Shown here piece by piece: positions 1-8,562 of a stretch of DNA of 64,000 nucleotides. The stretch is from Planobispora rosea (GTDB taxonomy: Bacteria; Actinomycetota; Actinomycetes; Streptosporangiales; Streptosporangiaceae). The translations under genes and the position numbers were made by a program. Within the stretch, counting starts at the first letter, position 1; each line of letters begins with the position of its first letter. A model generated the notes under the pieces. That model searched no databases and was not told where the DNA came from. It was given only the letters and a program-made list of their open reading frames with translations. The stretch spans positions 124,001 to 188,000 of the forward strand of contig NZ_BMQP01000006.1 in the NCBI RefSeq assembly GCF_014648175.1, given 5' to 3'.

Positions 1-1328
1 CGCTGCCGGTGGCCAACGCCACCGCGATCGAGTCGACCATCCGGATCGGCCTGGCGCTGAACTGCTCGATCGCTGAGTGGTGCCGCTTCGCCCGGAAGAA
101 CTACTTCTATCCGGACATGCCGAAGAACTACCAGATCAGCCAGTACGACGAGCCGCTCTGCTTCGACGGCTACCTCGACGTCGAGGTGGACGGCAGGACC
201 ATCAGGGTCGAGATCGAGCGGGTCCACCTGGAGGAGGACACCGGCAAGTCCACCCACATGGGCGGTGCCACCGGCCGGATCCACGGCGCCGACTACTCGA
301 TCGTGGACTACAACCGCGCGGGCATCCCGCTGGTGGAGATCGTCACCAAGCCGATCACGGGCACCGACCGGCTCGCCCCCGAGGTCGCCCGCGCCTACGC
401 CACCGAGCTGCGCGAGGTCATGCGCACCCTGGGCGTCTCCGATGTGCGCATGGAGGAGGGCTCCATGCGGTGCGACGTCAACGTCTCGCTCATGCCGCGC
501 GGCTCCTCCGAGTGGGGCACCCGTACCGAGACCAAGAACGTCAACTCGCTGCGCAGCGTCGAGCGGGCGGTCCGCAGCGAGATCGAGCGCCAGGCCGCGA
601 TCCTGGCCGGGGGCGGCCGGATCATCCAGGAGACCCGCCACTTCCACGAGGACACCGGCTCCACCACCTCGGGCCGGTCCAAGGAGGAGGCGCAGGACTA
701 CCGTTACTTCCCCGAGCCCGACCTGGTGCCGATCGCGCCGGACTTCGCATGGGTGGCCTCGCTCAAGACCGCCCTGCCGGAGCTGCCGCGCCTGAAGCGC
801 AAGCGGCTCCAGCAGGAGTGGGGTGTGTCCGACCTGGACATGGAGGCCATGCACAACGCCGACGCCGTCGACCTGGTCGAGGCGACGGTCTCCGCCGGTG
901 CGCCGCCCGCCGACGCGCGGAAGTGGTGGATGGGCGAGCTGGCCCGCCGGGCCAACGAGGCGGGCGTCCCGCTGAGCGCTCTGGCGATCACCCCCGACCA
1001 GATCGCCCGGGTGTGCGCGATGGTCGCCGGCGGCGCGCTCAACGACAAGCTGGCCCGCCAGGTGCTGGAGGGCGTGCTGAACGGTGAGGGTTCCCCGGAC
1101 GAGGTGGTCTCGGCCCGTGGCCTGCAGATCGTCAACGACGAGGGCGAGCTCTCGGCGATCATCGACCAGGTGCTGGCCGACAACGCCGACGCGGTCGACA
1201 AGGTCCGCAACGGCAAGGTCGCCGCGGTCGGCGCTCTGGTCGGCGGCGTCATGAAGGCCAGCCGCGGCAAGGCCGACGCGGGCCGGGCACGGGAGCTGAT
1301 CCTGGAGAAGCTCGGCGTCTCCGAGTAG
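1..1328 (+). CDS. gatB: Asp/Glu-tRNA amidotransferase subunit B, 5' end missing
   Basis: GatB activates and amidates Glu-tRNA(Gln) (and Asp-tRNA(Asn)) as part of the cytoplasmic GatCAB complex. The reading frame is open from base 3 and reads [10 protein letters not shown], an internal stretch of GatB. The first in-frame GTG at base 9 is therefore not the true start, and roughly the first 50-60 residues of a ~500-residue family lie outside the window. Visible GatB signatures are [15 protein letters not shown], the phrase [15 protein letters not shown] and [10 protein letters not shown]. The C-terminal ~150 residues match the helical YqeY-like tail that holds the tRNA. The stop is followed 32 bp later by a perfect terminator hairpin, so gatB ends its transcript. 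gltX and tRNA-Gln later in the window belong to the same pathway. Family assignment is secure. Confidence 0.96.
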   Translation, partial: LPVANATAIESTIRIGLALNCSIAEWCRFARKNYFYPDMPKNYQISQYDEPLCFDGYLDVEVDGRTIRVEIERVHLEEDTGKSTHMGGATGRIHGADYSIVDYNRAGIPLVEIVTKPITGTDRLAPEVARAYATELREVMRTLGVSDVRMEEGSMRCDVNVSLMPRGSSEWGTRTETKNVNSLRSVERAVRSEIERQAAILAGGGRIIQETRHFHEDTGSTTSGRSKEEAQDYRYFPEPDLVPIAPDFAWVASLKTALPELPRLKRKRLQQEWGVSDLDMEAMHNADAVDLVEATVSAGAPPADARKWWMGELARRANEAGVPLSALAITPDQIARVCAMVAGGALNDKLARQVLEGVLNGEGSPDEVVSARGLQIVNDEGELSAIIDQVLADNADAVDKVRNGKVAAVGALVGGVMKASRGKADAGRARELILEKLGVSE

Positions 1329-1360
1329 CCCTCCGCGATCGTCCCCGGAACGGCGTGCAC

Positions 1361-1401
1361 CGCGGGCCCACCGGTCGTCCGACCGGTGGGCCCGCGTTTT
1401 T
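1361..1401 (+). terminator. Intrinsic terminator of gatB
   Basis: A perfect 16-bp stem (CGCGGGCCCACCGGTC and its complement) with a GTCC loop is followed by five T. It stands just after the gatB stop. Confidence 0.93.
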
Positions 1402-1490
1402 CCGATACTGCGTGCTTTCAACTGCCGGGGGCAGCGCGATCGCGCACGGGCCGCCGGGCCGCCGGGCGGGGTGAGGCCCGGCCGGGTCGC

Positions 1491-2063
1491 CTAGGCGTCA
1501 CCCTCGCAGGAGGTCTCCGTCTCGGCGTTGCAGAAGTCCGTGCCCGTGCCGCCGTCGGCCAGGTCGGAGGCACCGGCGTCACCGATGATGATGTCGCTGC
1601 CGCCCCTGCCCAGGATCCGGTCGCTGCTCCCGTCGCCGTTGACGAAGTCCCGGGCCGAGCCGCCGGTGAAGACGTCGACGCCGGGGCCGAGGAACACCCG
1701 GGACTGCAGCCCGGTGTTGTTGGCCACCGTGTCGGCGCCGCCCTTCGAGTTCACCAGGATGCTGGTGATCCCCGCGCTGTCGCACCGGACGGTCCTGACG
1801 TCCACGTTGGTGCAGGTGAAGCTGCCCGCCGTGATGGTGTCGTTGAAGTTCCGCACCACCAGGCTGTTGCCGTCCACGTTGATGGTGATGTTGTCGCCGA
1901 CGTCGCCGGCGTTGACGGACAGCTTCCCGCTGATCGCCGTCACGTTGGTGAACATCTGCGCCTGCGCCTGTGCGGGTGCGGCGGCGGTCGCCGCCGAGAT
2001 GACCAGCAGTGCCCCCGTGGCGAGGGCGCGGACGCCGTTCCTGCGCGAAATGCTGAGATTCAT
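1491..2063 (-). CDS. Secreted RTX-like calcium-binding-repeat protein
   Basis: A 190-residue exported protein of unknown role. The start is the ATG of MNLSISRRNG, preceded by AAGGAG at 7 nt. Residues 1 to about 35 are a signal peptide with an Arg-Arg n-region and an Ala-rich end (AAAPAQAQA). The middle (about 40-120) is rich in N, T and V and looks like stacked beta strands. The last ~65 residues hold degenerate GGxGxD nonapeptide-like units (LGPGVDVFTGG, NGDGSSDRILGRGGSDIIIGD, DGGTGTDFC) typical of haemolysin-type Ca2+-binding repeats, and three Cys lie near the end. The family usually binds calcium outside the cell. Nothing suggests toxin activity: there is no catalytic domain. It stands alone between gatB and the MOSC gene on opposite strands. 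Confidence 0.8.
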   Translation of the reverse strand: MNLSISRRNGVRALATGALLVISAATAAAPAQAQAQMFTNVTAISGKLSVNAGDVGDNITINVDGNSLVVRNFNDTITAGSFTCTNVDVRTVRCDSAGITSILVNSKGGADTVANNTGLQSRVFLGPGVDVFTGGSARDFVNGDGSSDRILGRGGSDIIIGDAGASDLADGGTGTDFCNAETETSCEGDA

Positions 2064-2258
2064 GTGTTCTCCTTGAGAGTCGTGGGCCCCCTGACCCGCG
2101 AGGAGTACATCGCACTCGGCGCACGAGAAACACGTCCAATTACCTCCTCGCTCACGGGCGATGTCGGTAGACGTCCGGGCCGCCGCCGCCGTCGCCGCAT
2201 CCGGAACGGCCGGGAAACGGGTCGCTCCGGGCCGGGGCGGGGCCGTACCGTCACCCGT

Positions 2259-2912
2259 ATGAAGCTGCTCTCCGTCAACGTCGGCAGGCCCCGGCCCAAC
2301 CCCTGGAAGAACCTCGGCACGACGGGCATCGACAAGCGCCCCGTCGAGGGCCCGGTCGCCGTCCGCGACCCCGGCCCCAAGGGCACCGGCGCGGTCGGCC
2401 TGGCGGGGGACCGCGTCTACGACGTCAAGCACCACGGCGGATCCCACCAGGCCGTCTACGCCTACGCCCGGGAGGACCTCGACATGTGGGAGGGGGAACT
2501 GGGCAGGCCGCTCCCGAACGGCGCCTTCGGGGAGAACCTCACGACCTCCGGCGTCGACGTCAACGCCGCCCTGATCGGCGAACGCTGGCGCGTCGGGCCC
2601 GACGTGATCCTGGAGGTGTCGTGCCCGCGGATCCCCTGCGGGACGTTCCAGGGCTGGCTGGAGACCGAGGGGTGGATCAAACGTTTCACCGGGGCGGTGC
2701 TGCCGGGCCCGTACCTGCGGGTGATCGAGCCGGGGGAGATCCGCGGCGGGGACCCGGTCGAGGTCGTGCACCGGCCCGATCACGACGTGACCGTCGCACT
2801 CACCTTCCGCGCGCTGACCCGCGAGCCGGACCTGCTGCCGCGGCTGCTGGTCGCCGACGCACTGCCGGAGGAGGACATGGAGTCGGTCCGCAGGCGGGTG
2901 ACGGGCGGGTGA
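2259..2912 (+). CDS. MOSC-domain protein (YiiM-like)
   Basis: A 217-residue MOSC protein of the YiiM type. The family binds a sulfurated molybdenum or sulfur species through a conserved Cys, and YiiM reduces N-hydroxylated compounds; the substrate here is unknown. The start is the ATG of MKLLSVNVGRPRP, a characteristic YiiM beginning. Motifs are GLAGDRVYDVKHHGGSHQA (about 47-66), YAYAREDLDMWEGEL, GAFGENLTT and the Cys pair SCPRIPC (about 127-133), which contains the expected reactive Cys. A C-terminal helical extension (residues ~170-217) is also normal for YiiM. A longer reading frame upstream runs through non-coding sequence and is not used. The gene converges on tctA. Confidence 0.88.
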   Translation: MKLLSVNVGRPRPNPWKNLGTTGIDKRPVEGPVAVRDPGPKGTGAVGLAGDRVYDVKHHGGSHQAVYAYAREDLDMWEGELGRPLPNGAFGENLTTSGVDVNAALIGERWRVGPDVILEVSCPRIPCGTFQGWLETEGWIKRFTGAVLPGPYLRVIEPGEIRGGDPVEVVHRPDHDVTVALTFRALTREPDLLPRLLVADALPEEDMESVRRRVTGG

Positions 2913-2936
2913 CGGGCGGCACTCGGGGTCACCCGC
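2905..2936. terminator. Hairpin between convergent MOSC and tctA genes
   Basis: A perfect 9-bp stem GCGGGTGAC / GTCACCCGC with a 14-nt loop overlaps the MOSC stop. There is no T-run. It could end transcripts from both sides. Confidence 0.4.
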
Positions 2937-2960
2937 TCCGGGCCCGGGCGACCCTGGGGA

Positions 2961-4460
2961 TCACCTGCTCCGGGTCCGGCGGGAGGCCGGCCTCCTGACC
3001 AGCGGGGCGAGCAGCGCCAGCGCCGCCAACCCCAGGAAGGCCACCGCGATCGGACTCCGCACCAGGGTCGTGGCGTCGCCCGCGCCGATCGCCAGGGCCC
3101 GGCGGAGCTGGATCTCCGCCATCGGGCCCAGGATCATGCCGATCACCGCGGGGGCGATCGGCAGGCCGAAGCGGCGCATCGCGAAACCGAGCAGGCCCAG
3201 GACGTAGAGCACGACCAGGTCGATCCAGGAGGCGTTCAGGGCGTAGACGCCGAGCGCGGCGAACAGCACGATCCCGGCGTACAGGTAGGGCCGGGGGACG
3301 TGCAGCACCTTCGCCCAGACCGGGGCCAGCGGCAGGTTGAGCACCAGCAGCATGGCGTTGCCCAGGAACAGTGAGGCGATCATGCCCCAGACCAGGGCCG
3401 GGTTGTGGTCGAAGAGCTGCGGGCCGGGCTGCAGGCCGTACTGCTGGAAGGCCGCCAGCAGGATCGCGGCCGTCGCCGAGGTCGGCAGGCCCAGGGCGAG
3501 CAGCGGGACGAGGGTGCCGGCGGCCGAGGCGTTGTTGGCCGCCTCGGGGCCGGCGACGCCCTCGATCGCGCCCTTGCCGTACTCCTCGCGGGCGACCCCC
3601 CGGGCCAGGCGCTGCTCGATCGAGTAGGACAGGAACGTCGGGATCTCCGCCCCGCCGCCGGGCAGCGCGCCGAACGGGAAACCCAGCGCGGTCCCGCGCA
3701 GCCACGGCCGCCAGGACCGGGACCAGTCGGAACGGCCCAGGAACGCCCGGCCCACCGGGATGATCTCGGGCTCGCCGTGCCGCAGCCGGGAGGCGACGTA
3801 CAGCGCCTCGCCCAGCGCGAACAGACCGACCGCGACGACCACCACCTCGATGCCGCCGAGCAGCTGGGGGATGCCCAGGGTCAGTCGCGCCTGCCCGGTC
3901 TGCTCGTCGATCCCGACCAGGCCGATGACCAGGCCGAAGCCCAGCGAGGCCAGGCCGCGCACCACCGAGCGGGACATCACCGACGAGACCGCGGTGAACG
4001 CCAGCACCGCCAGCGCGAAGTAGTCCTCCGGGCCGAAGGAGATCGCGAAGTCCACGACCGCGGGCGCCGCCACGACCAGCAGGCCCGTGGCGATCGTGCC
4101 CGCCACGAACGACCCGATCGCCGCCGTGGCCAGCGCCTGGGCGGCCCGGCCGCGCCGGGCCATCTTGTTGCCCTCCAGCGCGGTGATCATCGAGGAGCTC
4201 TCACCGGGCGTGTTGAGCAGGATCGACGTGGTGGACCCGCCGTACATGCCGCCGTAGTAGATCCCCGCGAACATGATGAACGCGCTGGCCGGGGGGACGC
4301 TGAAGGTGACCGGCAGCAGCAGGGCCACGGTCATGGCCGGGCCGATGCCGGGCAGTACGCCCACCAGCGTGCCCAGGGTGACCCCGACCAGCGCGTAGAG
4401 CAGGTTGACCGGGGTGAGCGCGGTGGCGAACCCGTCGAGCAGCAGCTGCAGCGACTCCAC
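2961..4460 (-). CDS. tctA: Tripartite tricarboxylate transporter, large membrane subunit
   Basis: TctA is the 10-12-helix permease of a TctABC secondary transporter for citrate-like tri- or dicarboxylates; it works with TctB and the binding protein TctC. The 499-residue protein has the family length. N-terminal signatures are [17 protein letters not shown] (about 35-51) and the loop [21 protein letters not shown] (about 70-90). The second half repeats this topology with [19 protein letters not shown] and [15 protein letters not shown]. The start is a GTG placed directly after the tctB stop (TAG GTG), which implies translational coupling. Its Arg-rich C-terminus ([11 protein letters not shown]) is cytoplasmic by positive-inside logic. 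It is the last gene of tctC-tctB-tctA; the ligand cannot be read from sequence. Confidence 0.93.
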   Translation of the reverse strand: MESLQLLLDGFATALTPVNLLYALVGVTLGTLVGVLPGIGPAMTVALLLPVTFSVPPASAFIMFAGIYYGGMYGGSTTSILLNTPGESSSMITALEGNKMARRGRAAQALATAAIGSFVAGTIATGLLVVAAPAVVDFAISFGPEDYFALAVLAFTAVSSVMSRSVVRGLASLGFGLVIGLVGIDEQTGQARLTLGIPQLLGGIEVVVVAVGLFALGEALYVASRLRHGEPEIIPVGRAFLGRSDWSRSWRPWLRGTALGFPFGALPGGGAEIPTFLSYSIEQRLARGVAREEYGKGAIEGVAGPEAANNASAAGTLVPLLALGLPTSATAAILLAAFQQYGLQPGPQLFDHNPALVWGMIASLFLGNAMLLVLNLPLAPVWAKVLHVPRPYLYAGIVLFAALGVYALNASWIDLVVLYVLGLLGFAMRRFGLPIAPAVIGMILGPMAEIQLRRALAIGAGDATTLVRSPIAVAFLGLAALALLAPLVRRPASRRTRSR

Positions 4461-5006
4461 CTAGATCACCCCCGAGAGCAGCCCGGCCGGCAGCGTCACG
4501 CCCAGGCCCTTGACGAAGGCCAGGTACGACAGGGTGGACAGGACGATCGCGATGGCGCCGGCGCGCAGCCGGTGCTCGGCGCCGAGCGTCACCGCCAGGC
4601 CGAAGAACAGCAGCGCGCCCGCGATGATCCAGCCGAGCAGGTCGACGAGCCCGGCGAAGGCGAGGAAGATCACGCTGAGCAGCGCCACCGTCTTCCAGTC
4701 CGGCCGGGCGCCGGAGTCGACGTCCTCGCTCTCCTCCGGGTCGCCGTGCCCGCCCCGGACCACGTCCAGCACGTAGAAGGCCCCGATCAGCAGCAGCGCG
4801 GAGCCGACCAGCACGGGGAAGAAGCGGGGCCCGAGCCCGAGCGCGGAACCCGCGGCGGTGACGTCCGCCGTGCCCGCGATCACGAACACGCCCAGCCCCA
4901 GCACGACCAGGGCCATCACCAGCTCCGGCCGCCGCCACCCCCATCCGCCGGCGCTCTCCGGCGTCCCGGGACCGCGGCCCGCCTCCGGTTCTCTGTGATC
5001 GGACAT
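4461..5006 (-). CDS. tctB: Tripartite tricarboxylate transporter, small membrane subunit
   Basis: A 181-residue TctB-type protein that partners TctA in the membrane. After a hydrophilic N-terminus (1-25) four hydrophobic segments are visible: about 29-50 ([16 protein letters not shown]), 58-78 ([20 protein letters not shown]), 108-140 in two helices ([29 protein letters not shown]) and 150-178. The G-RFFP phrase between the first two helices is typical of TctB. The ATG overlaps the tctC stop by one base (TGATG), so the three genes are translated as a unit. Sequence conservation in this family is low, so the call rests on topology, length and position. Confidence 0.88.
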   Translation of the reverse strand: MSDHREPEAGRGPGTPESAGGWGWRRPELVMALVVLGLGVFVIAGTADVTAAGSALGLGPRFFPVLVGSALLLIGAFYVLDVVRGGHGDPEESEDVDSGARPDWKTVALLSVIFLAFAGLVDLLGWIIAGALLFFGLAVTLGAEHRLRAGAIAIVLSTLSYLAFVKGLGVTLPAGLLSGVI

Positions 5007-5977
5007 CAGGAGACGAGGCCCATTTCCGCGATGATCGCCTTGACCTTGGTCTGCTCGGCGGCCAGGAAGTCGGCGAACGGCTGGCCGGTCTGGAAGACGT
5101 CGGTCCAGCCGTTCTTGGCCACCGCGTCCTTCCACGCCTGCGAGTCGTGCATCTTGGTGACCGCGTCGGTCAGGTTCTTCTTCGCCGCCTCGTCCAGCCC
5201 GCCGGGCGCGACGAAACCGCGCCAGTTGGCCAGCTCGACGTCCAATCCGGCCTCCTTCAGCGTGGGCGCGTCCACATTGGCCAGCCGCTCCGGGGAGGAC
5301 ACGCCGAGGGCGCGCAGCTTGCCGGACTTCACGTGCTCGGCGAACTCGCCGACACCGGAGATGCCCATCGCGACCTTGTTGCCCAGCAGAGCGTTCAGCG
5401 CCTCGCCGCCGCCGGAGTGCGCGACGTAGTTGACCTGCTTGGGATCGATCCCGGCGGCCTTGGCCATCAGCCCCGCCACGATGTGGTCGGTGCCGCCGGC
5501 CGAACCGCCCGCGATCGCGATCTTCGCCGGGTCGGCCTTCCACGCCGTGACCAGCTCGGCCAGCGTCTTGTACGGCGACTCCGCCGGGACCACGACGATC
5601 TCGTACTCCTCGGTCAGCTTCGCGATGGGCGTGGTCTCGGCCAGCGTGACCTGCGACTTGTTCTGCTCCACCGCGCCCACCATGACCAGGCCCATGGTCA
5701 TCAGCAGGTTCCCGTTGCCCTTCTCGCCCGCGAGCTGGGCCAGGCCGATGGTGCCGCCCGCCCCGGGGACGTTGTAGACCTCGACCTTGCGGGACGGGTC
5801 CACGGACTTGAAGGCCTGCTCGGCCGTACGGGAGGTCTGGTCCCAGCCGCCGCCGGGCGCGGCCGGAGCCATGATTTTCAACGCGGTGGCGCCGGAACCC
5901 GAGCCCGACCCCGAACCGCAGGCGGTGAGGGCGGCCAGGGACAGGACCGCCAGCGCGGCGATTCTCCGAAGACGCAT
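5006..5977 (-). CDS. tctC: Tricarboxylate-binding lipoprotein of the Tct system
   Basis: TctC-family (Bug-type) extracytoplasmic binding protein that delivers a carboxylate to TctAB. The 323-residue protein starts [12 protein letters not shown]; the lipobox LTAC places the lipidated Cys at residue 20, followed by a Gly/Ser-repeat tether. I chose this ATG over one 6 nt upstream because GGGAG then lies 6 nt ahead of it. Family motifs are the ligand loop [15 protein letters not shown] (about 37-51), [14 protein letters not shown] (about 71-84) and [14 protein letters not shown] (about 155-168). It is first in the tct operon and divergent from a CitA/CitB-like two-component pair, which suggests induction by its own substrate. 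Confidence 0.92.
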   Translation of the reverse strand: MRLRRIAALAVLSLAALTACGSGSGSGSGATALKIMAPAAPGGGWDQTSRTAEQAFKSVDPSRKVEVYNVPGAGGTIGLAQLAGEKGNGNLLMTMGLVMVGAVEQNKSQVTLAETTPIAKLTEEYEIVVVPAESPYKTLAELVTAWKADPAKIAIAGGSAGGTDHIVAGLMAKAAGIDPKQVNYVAHSGGGEALNALLGNKVAMGISGVGEFAEHVKSGKLRALGVSSPERLANVDAPTLKEAGLDVELANWRGFVAPGGLDEAAKKNLTDAVTKMHDSQAWKDAVAKNGWTDVFQTGQPFADFLAAEQTKVKAIIAEMGLVS

Positions 5978-6062
5978 GGTCATCTCCCAACAATGAAGGA
6001 AACAGCGTGGTGAGGATGCTGAGCGGTGCGGGTCACGGTGTCGATGCTTTGCGTGCTTGCCG

Positions 6063-6080
6063 TCGTATCGGTCGTATTGG
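6063..6080. promoter_or_regulatory. Tandem direct repeat in the tctC-kinase intergenic region
   Basis: TCGTATCGG is followed directly by TCGTATTGG, two 9-bp units one base apart in sequence, in the 183-bp divergent region. This spacing suits a dimeric response regulator. Binding by the neighbouring CitB-like regulator is inference only. Confidence 0.35.
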
Positions 6081-6160
6081 TCACGGCGGCACCCCGCCCC
6101 CCGCAACCCCGCCGTTACCTCCGGGTGCTTTCATGAGTCCTCTGACCAGGGGGTTTACCC

Positions 6161-7753
6161 GTGCGACGCATCCTCAACGCCTCCCTCGGCACCCAGCTGT
6201 TCGCGCTGCAGATGATCATTGTGCTGCTCGCGGTGGGCAGTACGGCGGGCGTCTGGGTGGAGCACACCCGCGACCAGCTCGACCGGCAGCACCAGCAGCG
6301 GGCCCTGGCCATCGCCGAGTCCGTGGCCGGGCTGCCCCGGGTCCGGGAGGCCTTCGCGCACCCCCGGCCGGAGCGGGTGCTGCAGCCGATCGCGACGGGC
6401 GTGCAGGCCGCCACCGGCGCCGACTACGTGGTGATCGCCAACCGGGACCAGATCCGCTATGCCCACCCCAACCCGGCGCTGATCGGCAAGCGGCTCTCCA
6501 CCGACGCCTCGGAGATCCTCACCACCGGCCGGGCCTGGACCGGCACCCAGACCGGCACCCTCGGCCGCTCCGTGCGCGGCAAGGCCCCGATCCGGGACGC
6601 CGCGGGCGGCGTCATCGGCCTGGTCTCGGTCGGCGTCCTGGAGGAGACCGTCGCGGGCCAGCTCGACGCCGCCCTGCCGCCGCTGCTCTGGACCGTGCTG
6701 GCGGTGCTCGTCGCCGGATCCGCGGGCGCCGCGCTGATCTCCCGGCGGGTCCGCCGGCAGACCTTCGGCCTCGAACCCCGTGAGATCGCCGCCCTGCTCG
6801 AACAGCGCGAAGGCGTGCTGCACGGCGTGAAGGAGGGAGTGCTCGCCCTCGACCTGCAGGGCCGGGTGACGCTGCTCAACGACGCGGCCCGGGAACTGCT
6901 CGGCCTGTCCGGCCGCGACGTCGGCCGGAGCATCGCGGAGATGCCGCTGTCGGACCGGATGAGGGACGTGCTGGCCGGGGACGACCCGGGCGACGACCGG
7001 GTCGTCCTCCACCACGACCGGGTGCTGGTGCTCAACCGCATGCCGGTGGCCGTACGCGAGCAGCGCAGCGGCTGGGTGGTCACCCTGCGCGACCGGACCG
7101 AGCTGGTACGGCTGGCGCGCGACCTCGACCAGGCCAGCAGCACGACGGACGCGCTGCGCGCGCAGGCCCACGAGTTCGCCAACCGCATGCACACCGTGGT
7201 CGGCCTGCTGGAACTCGGCGAGTACGAGACCGCGATCAGCTACATCACCCAGACCACCGAGGACTACGGCGACCACTCGGCCGGTGTCCGGGAGAGGATC
7301 GCCGACCCGACCCTGGCCGCGCTGCTGCTGGCCAAGTCCGCCGAGGCGGCCGAGCGCGGCGCGTCCCTGGTGCTCGCCGACGACTGCCGGGTGGAGGACG
7401 GCGCGCTCGGCGACCCGCAGGACGCCGTGCTGGTCGTCGGGAACCTGGTGGCCAACGCCCTGGACGCCCTGGAGGATACTGGGGGGACGGTGGAGGTCTC
7501 GGTCCGCGCGGAGAAGGACGGGCTGCACGTCCGCGTCGGCGACTCCGGTCCCGGGATCAGCCCCGGCCTGGCCGAGGAGGTGTTCCGCCAGGGCTTCACC
7601 ACCAAGGTCGCCAACTCCGGGCCCCGCGGCCTCGGCCTGGCCCTGACCCGCCAGGCGTGCCTGCGGCGCGGCGGCTGGGTCCGCGTGCACAACGCCGGCG
7701 GCGCCGTGTTCACCGCCCTGCTCCCGCACCGGGAGCGAGAGGAGATCCCGTGA
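6161..7753 (+). CDS. CitA/DcuS-family sensor histidine kinase
   Basis: A 530-residue membrane kinase expected to sense an external carboxylate. Order of parts: transmembrane helix about 10-30, periplasmic single-Cache/PAS domain about 35-170 (with YVVIANRDQIRYAHPNP and GVIGLVSVGVLEE), second helix about 175-198, cytoplasmic PAS about 215-320, then a Spo0B-type dimerisation segment with HEFANRMHTVVGLLELG where the first His is the phosphorylation site. The HATPase domain has NLVANALDAL, GDSGPGIS and RGLGLALTRQ. It begins at a GTG with AGGGGG 7 nt ahead. Its TGA overlaps the GTG of the response regulator. Kinases of this type usually control adjacent carboxylate transporters, here the divergent tctCBA. 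Confidence 0.93.
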   Translation: MRRILNASLGTQLFALQMIIVLLAVGSTAGVWVEHTRDQLDRQHQQRALAIAESVAGLPRVREAFAHPRPERVLQPIATGVQAATGADYVVIANRDQIRYAHPNPALIGKRLSTDASEILTTGRAWTGTQTGTLGRSVRGKAPIRDAAGGVIGLVSVGVLEETVAGQLDAALPPLLWTVLAVLVAGSAGAALISRRVRRQTFGLEPREIAALLEQREGVLHGVKEGVLALDLQGRVTLLNDAARELLGLSGRDVGRSIAEMPLSDRMRDVLAGDDPGDDRVVLHHDRVLVLNRMPVAVREQRSGWVVTLRDRTELVRLARDLDQASSTTDALRAQAHEFANRMHTVVGLLELGEYETAISYITQTTEDYGDHSAGVRERIADPTLAALLLAKSAEAAERGASLVLADDCRVEDGALGDPQDAVLVVGNLVANALDALEDTGGTVEVSVRAEKDGLHVRVGDSGPGISPGLAEEVFRQGFTTKVANSGPRGLGLALTRQACLRRGGWVRVHNAGGAVFTALLPHREREEIP

Positions 7754-8475
7754 ACGACGAGGGAAGGCCCCGGGCCTCGGCGGCGTCCGAGCCGCGACGC
7801 GGGGCGCCGATCAAAGTGCTCGTGGTCGACGACGACTTCATGGTCGCCAAGATCCACAGCGGGTACGTGGCGCGGGTCCCCGGGTTCACGGTCGTCGGCG
7901 CCGTGCACACCGGCAGGGCGGCGGTGGCGGCGGTGGCGCAGCACCGGCCCGACCTGGTGCTGCTCGACATCTACCTGCCGGACATGTCCGGCCTCGACGT
8001 GCTCGGGACGCTGAGGGGCGTGTCCCACCCCGCCGACGTGATGGTCATCACCGCCGCCCGCGACATGGCCACGGTCCGCGCGGCGATGCGCGGCGGCGCG
8101 GTCAACTACCTGATCAAGCCGTTCACGGCCAGGGCGCTCACCGAGCGCCTGGAGCGGTATGCCGACACCCGCAGGCAGCTGGCCACCATCGGCCCCGAGG
8201 CCCGCCAGGACGAGGTGGACCGGTTGTTCGGCACCGGGGACGGCCCGCCGCCTCTGCCCAAGGGGCTGTCCGCCACCACCTGCGCCCTCGTCGCGGACGC
8301 CCTGAGAGAGACGGACACCGACCTTTCGGCGGCCGAGGTGGCGACGATCACCGGCCTGTCCCGGGTCAGCGCCCGGCGCTATCTGGAGCACCTGTGCGCC
8401 GTGGGCCAGACGCAGCTCCGGCCGAGGTACGGCACCGCCGGGAGACCCGAGCACCGTTACCGCTGGACGGGCTGA
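7750..8475 (+). CDS. CitB/DcuR-family response regulator
   Basis: A 241-residue regulator cotranslated with the kinase through a GTGA overlap; AGGAG lies 6 nt before the GTG. The receiver domain (about 20-140) carries the acidic pair in VLVVDDDF, the phospho-acceptor Asp in LVLLDIYLPD, the Thr in VMVITAARD and the Lys in YLIKPF. The C-terminus (about 170-241) is the winged-helix-like CitB output domain with LSAAEVATITGLSRVSARRYLEHL and the closing PEHRYRW. Family members activate carboxylate uptake genes. The likely target is the tctC promoter across the divergent region. Confidence 0.92.
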   Translation: MNDEGRPRASAASEPRRGAPIKVLVVDDDFMVAKIHSGYVARVPGFTVVGAVHTGRAAVAAVAQHRPDLVLLDIYLPDMSGLDVLGTLRGVSHPADVMVITAARDMATVRAAMRGGAVNYLIKPFTARALTERLERYADTRRQLATIGPEARQDEVDRLFGTGDGPPPLPKGLSATTCALVADALRETDTDLSAAEVATITGLSRVSARRYLEHLCAVGQTQLRPRYGTAGRPEHRYRWTG

Positions 8476-8562
8476 ATTTGTTGGCCCTTTAACGGCGTCT
8501 TGCCTCGTCGTGGTTTATGGTTGCCGAGGACAGAGCTCTCGAAGCAGGAGGAGACGGAAACC

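Noticed and set aside
1386-2258. Upstream extension of the MOSC frame
   Set aside because: The stretch is antisense to the secreted RTX-like gene. The YiiM-like start at 2259 fits the family.
3405-5429. Very long plus-strand ORF opposite tctA-tctB-tctC
   Set aside because: It is the antisense frame of three clear genes; its Arg/Gln/Gly composition is the usual shadow in GC-rich DNA.
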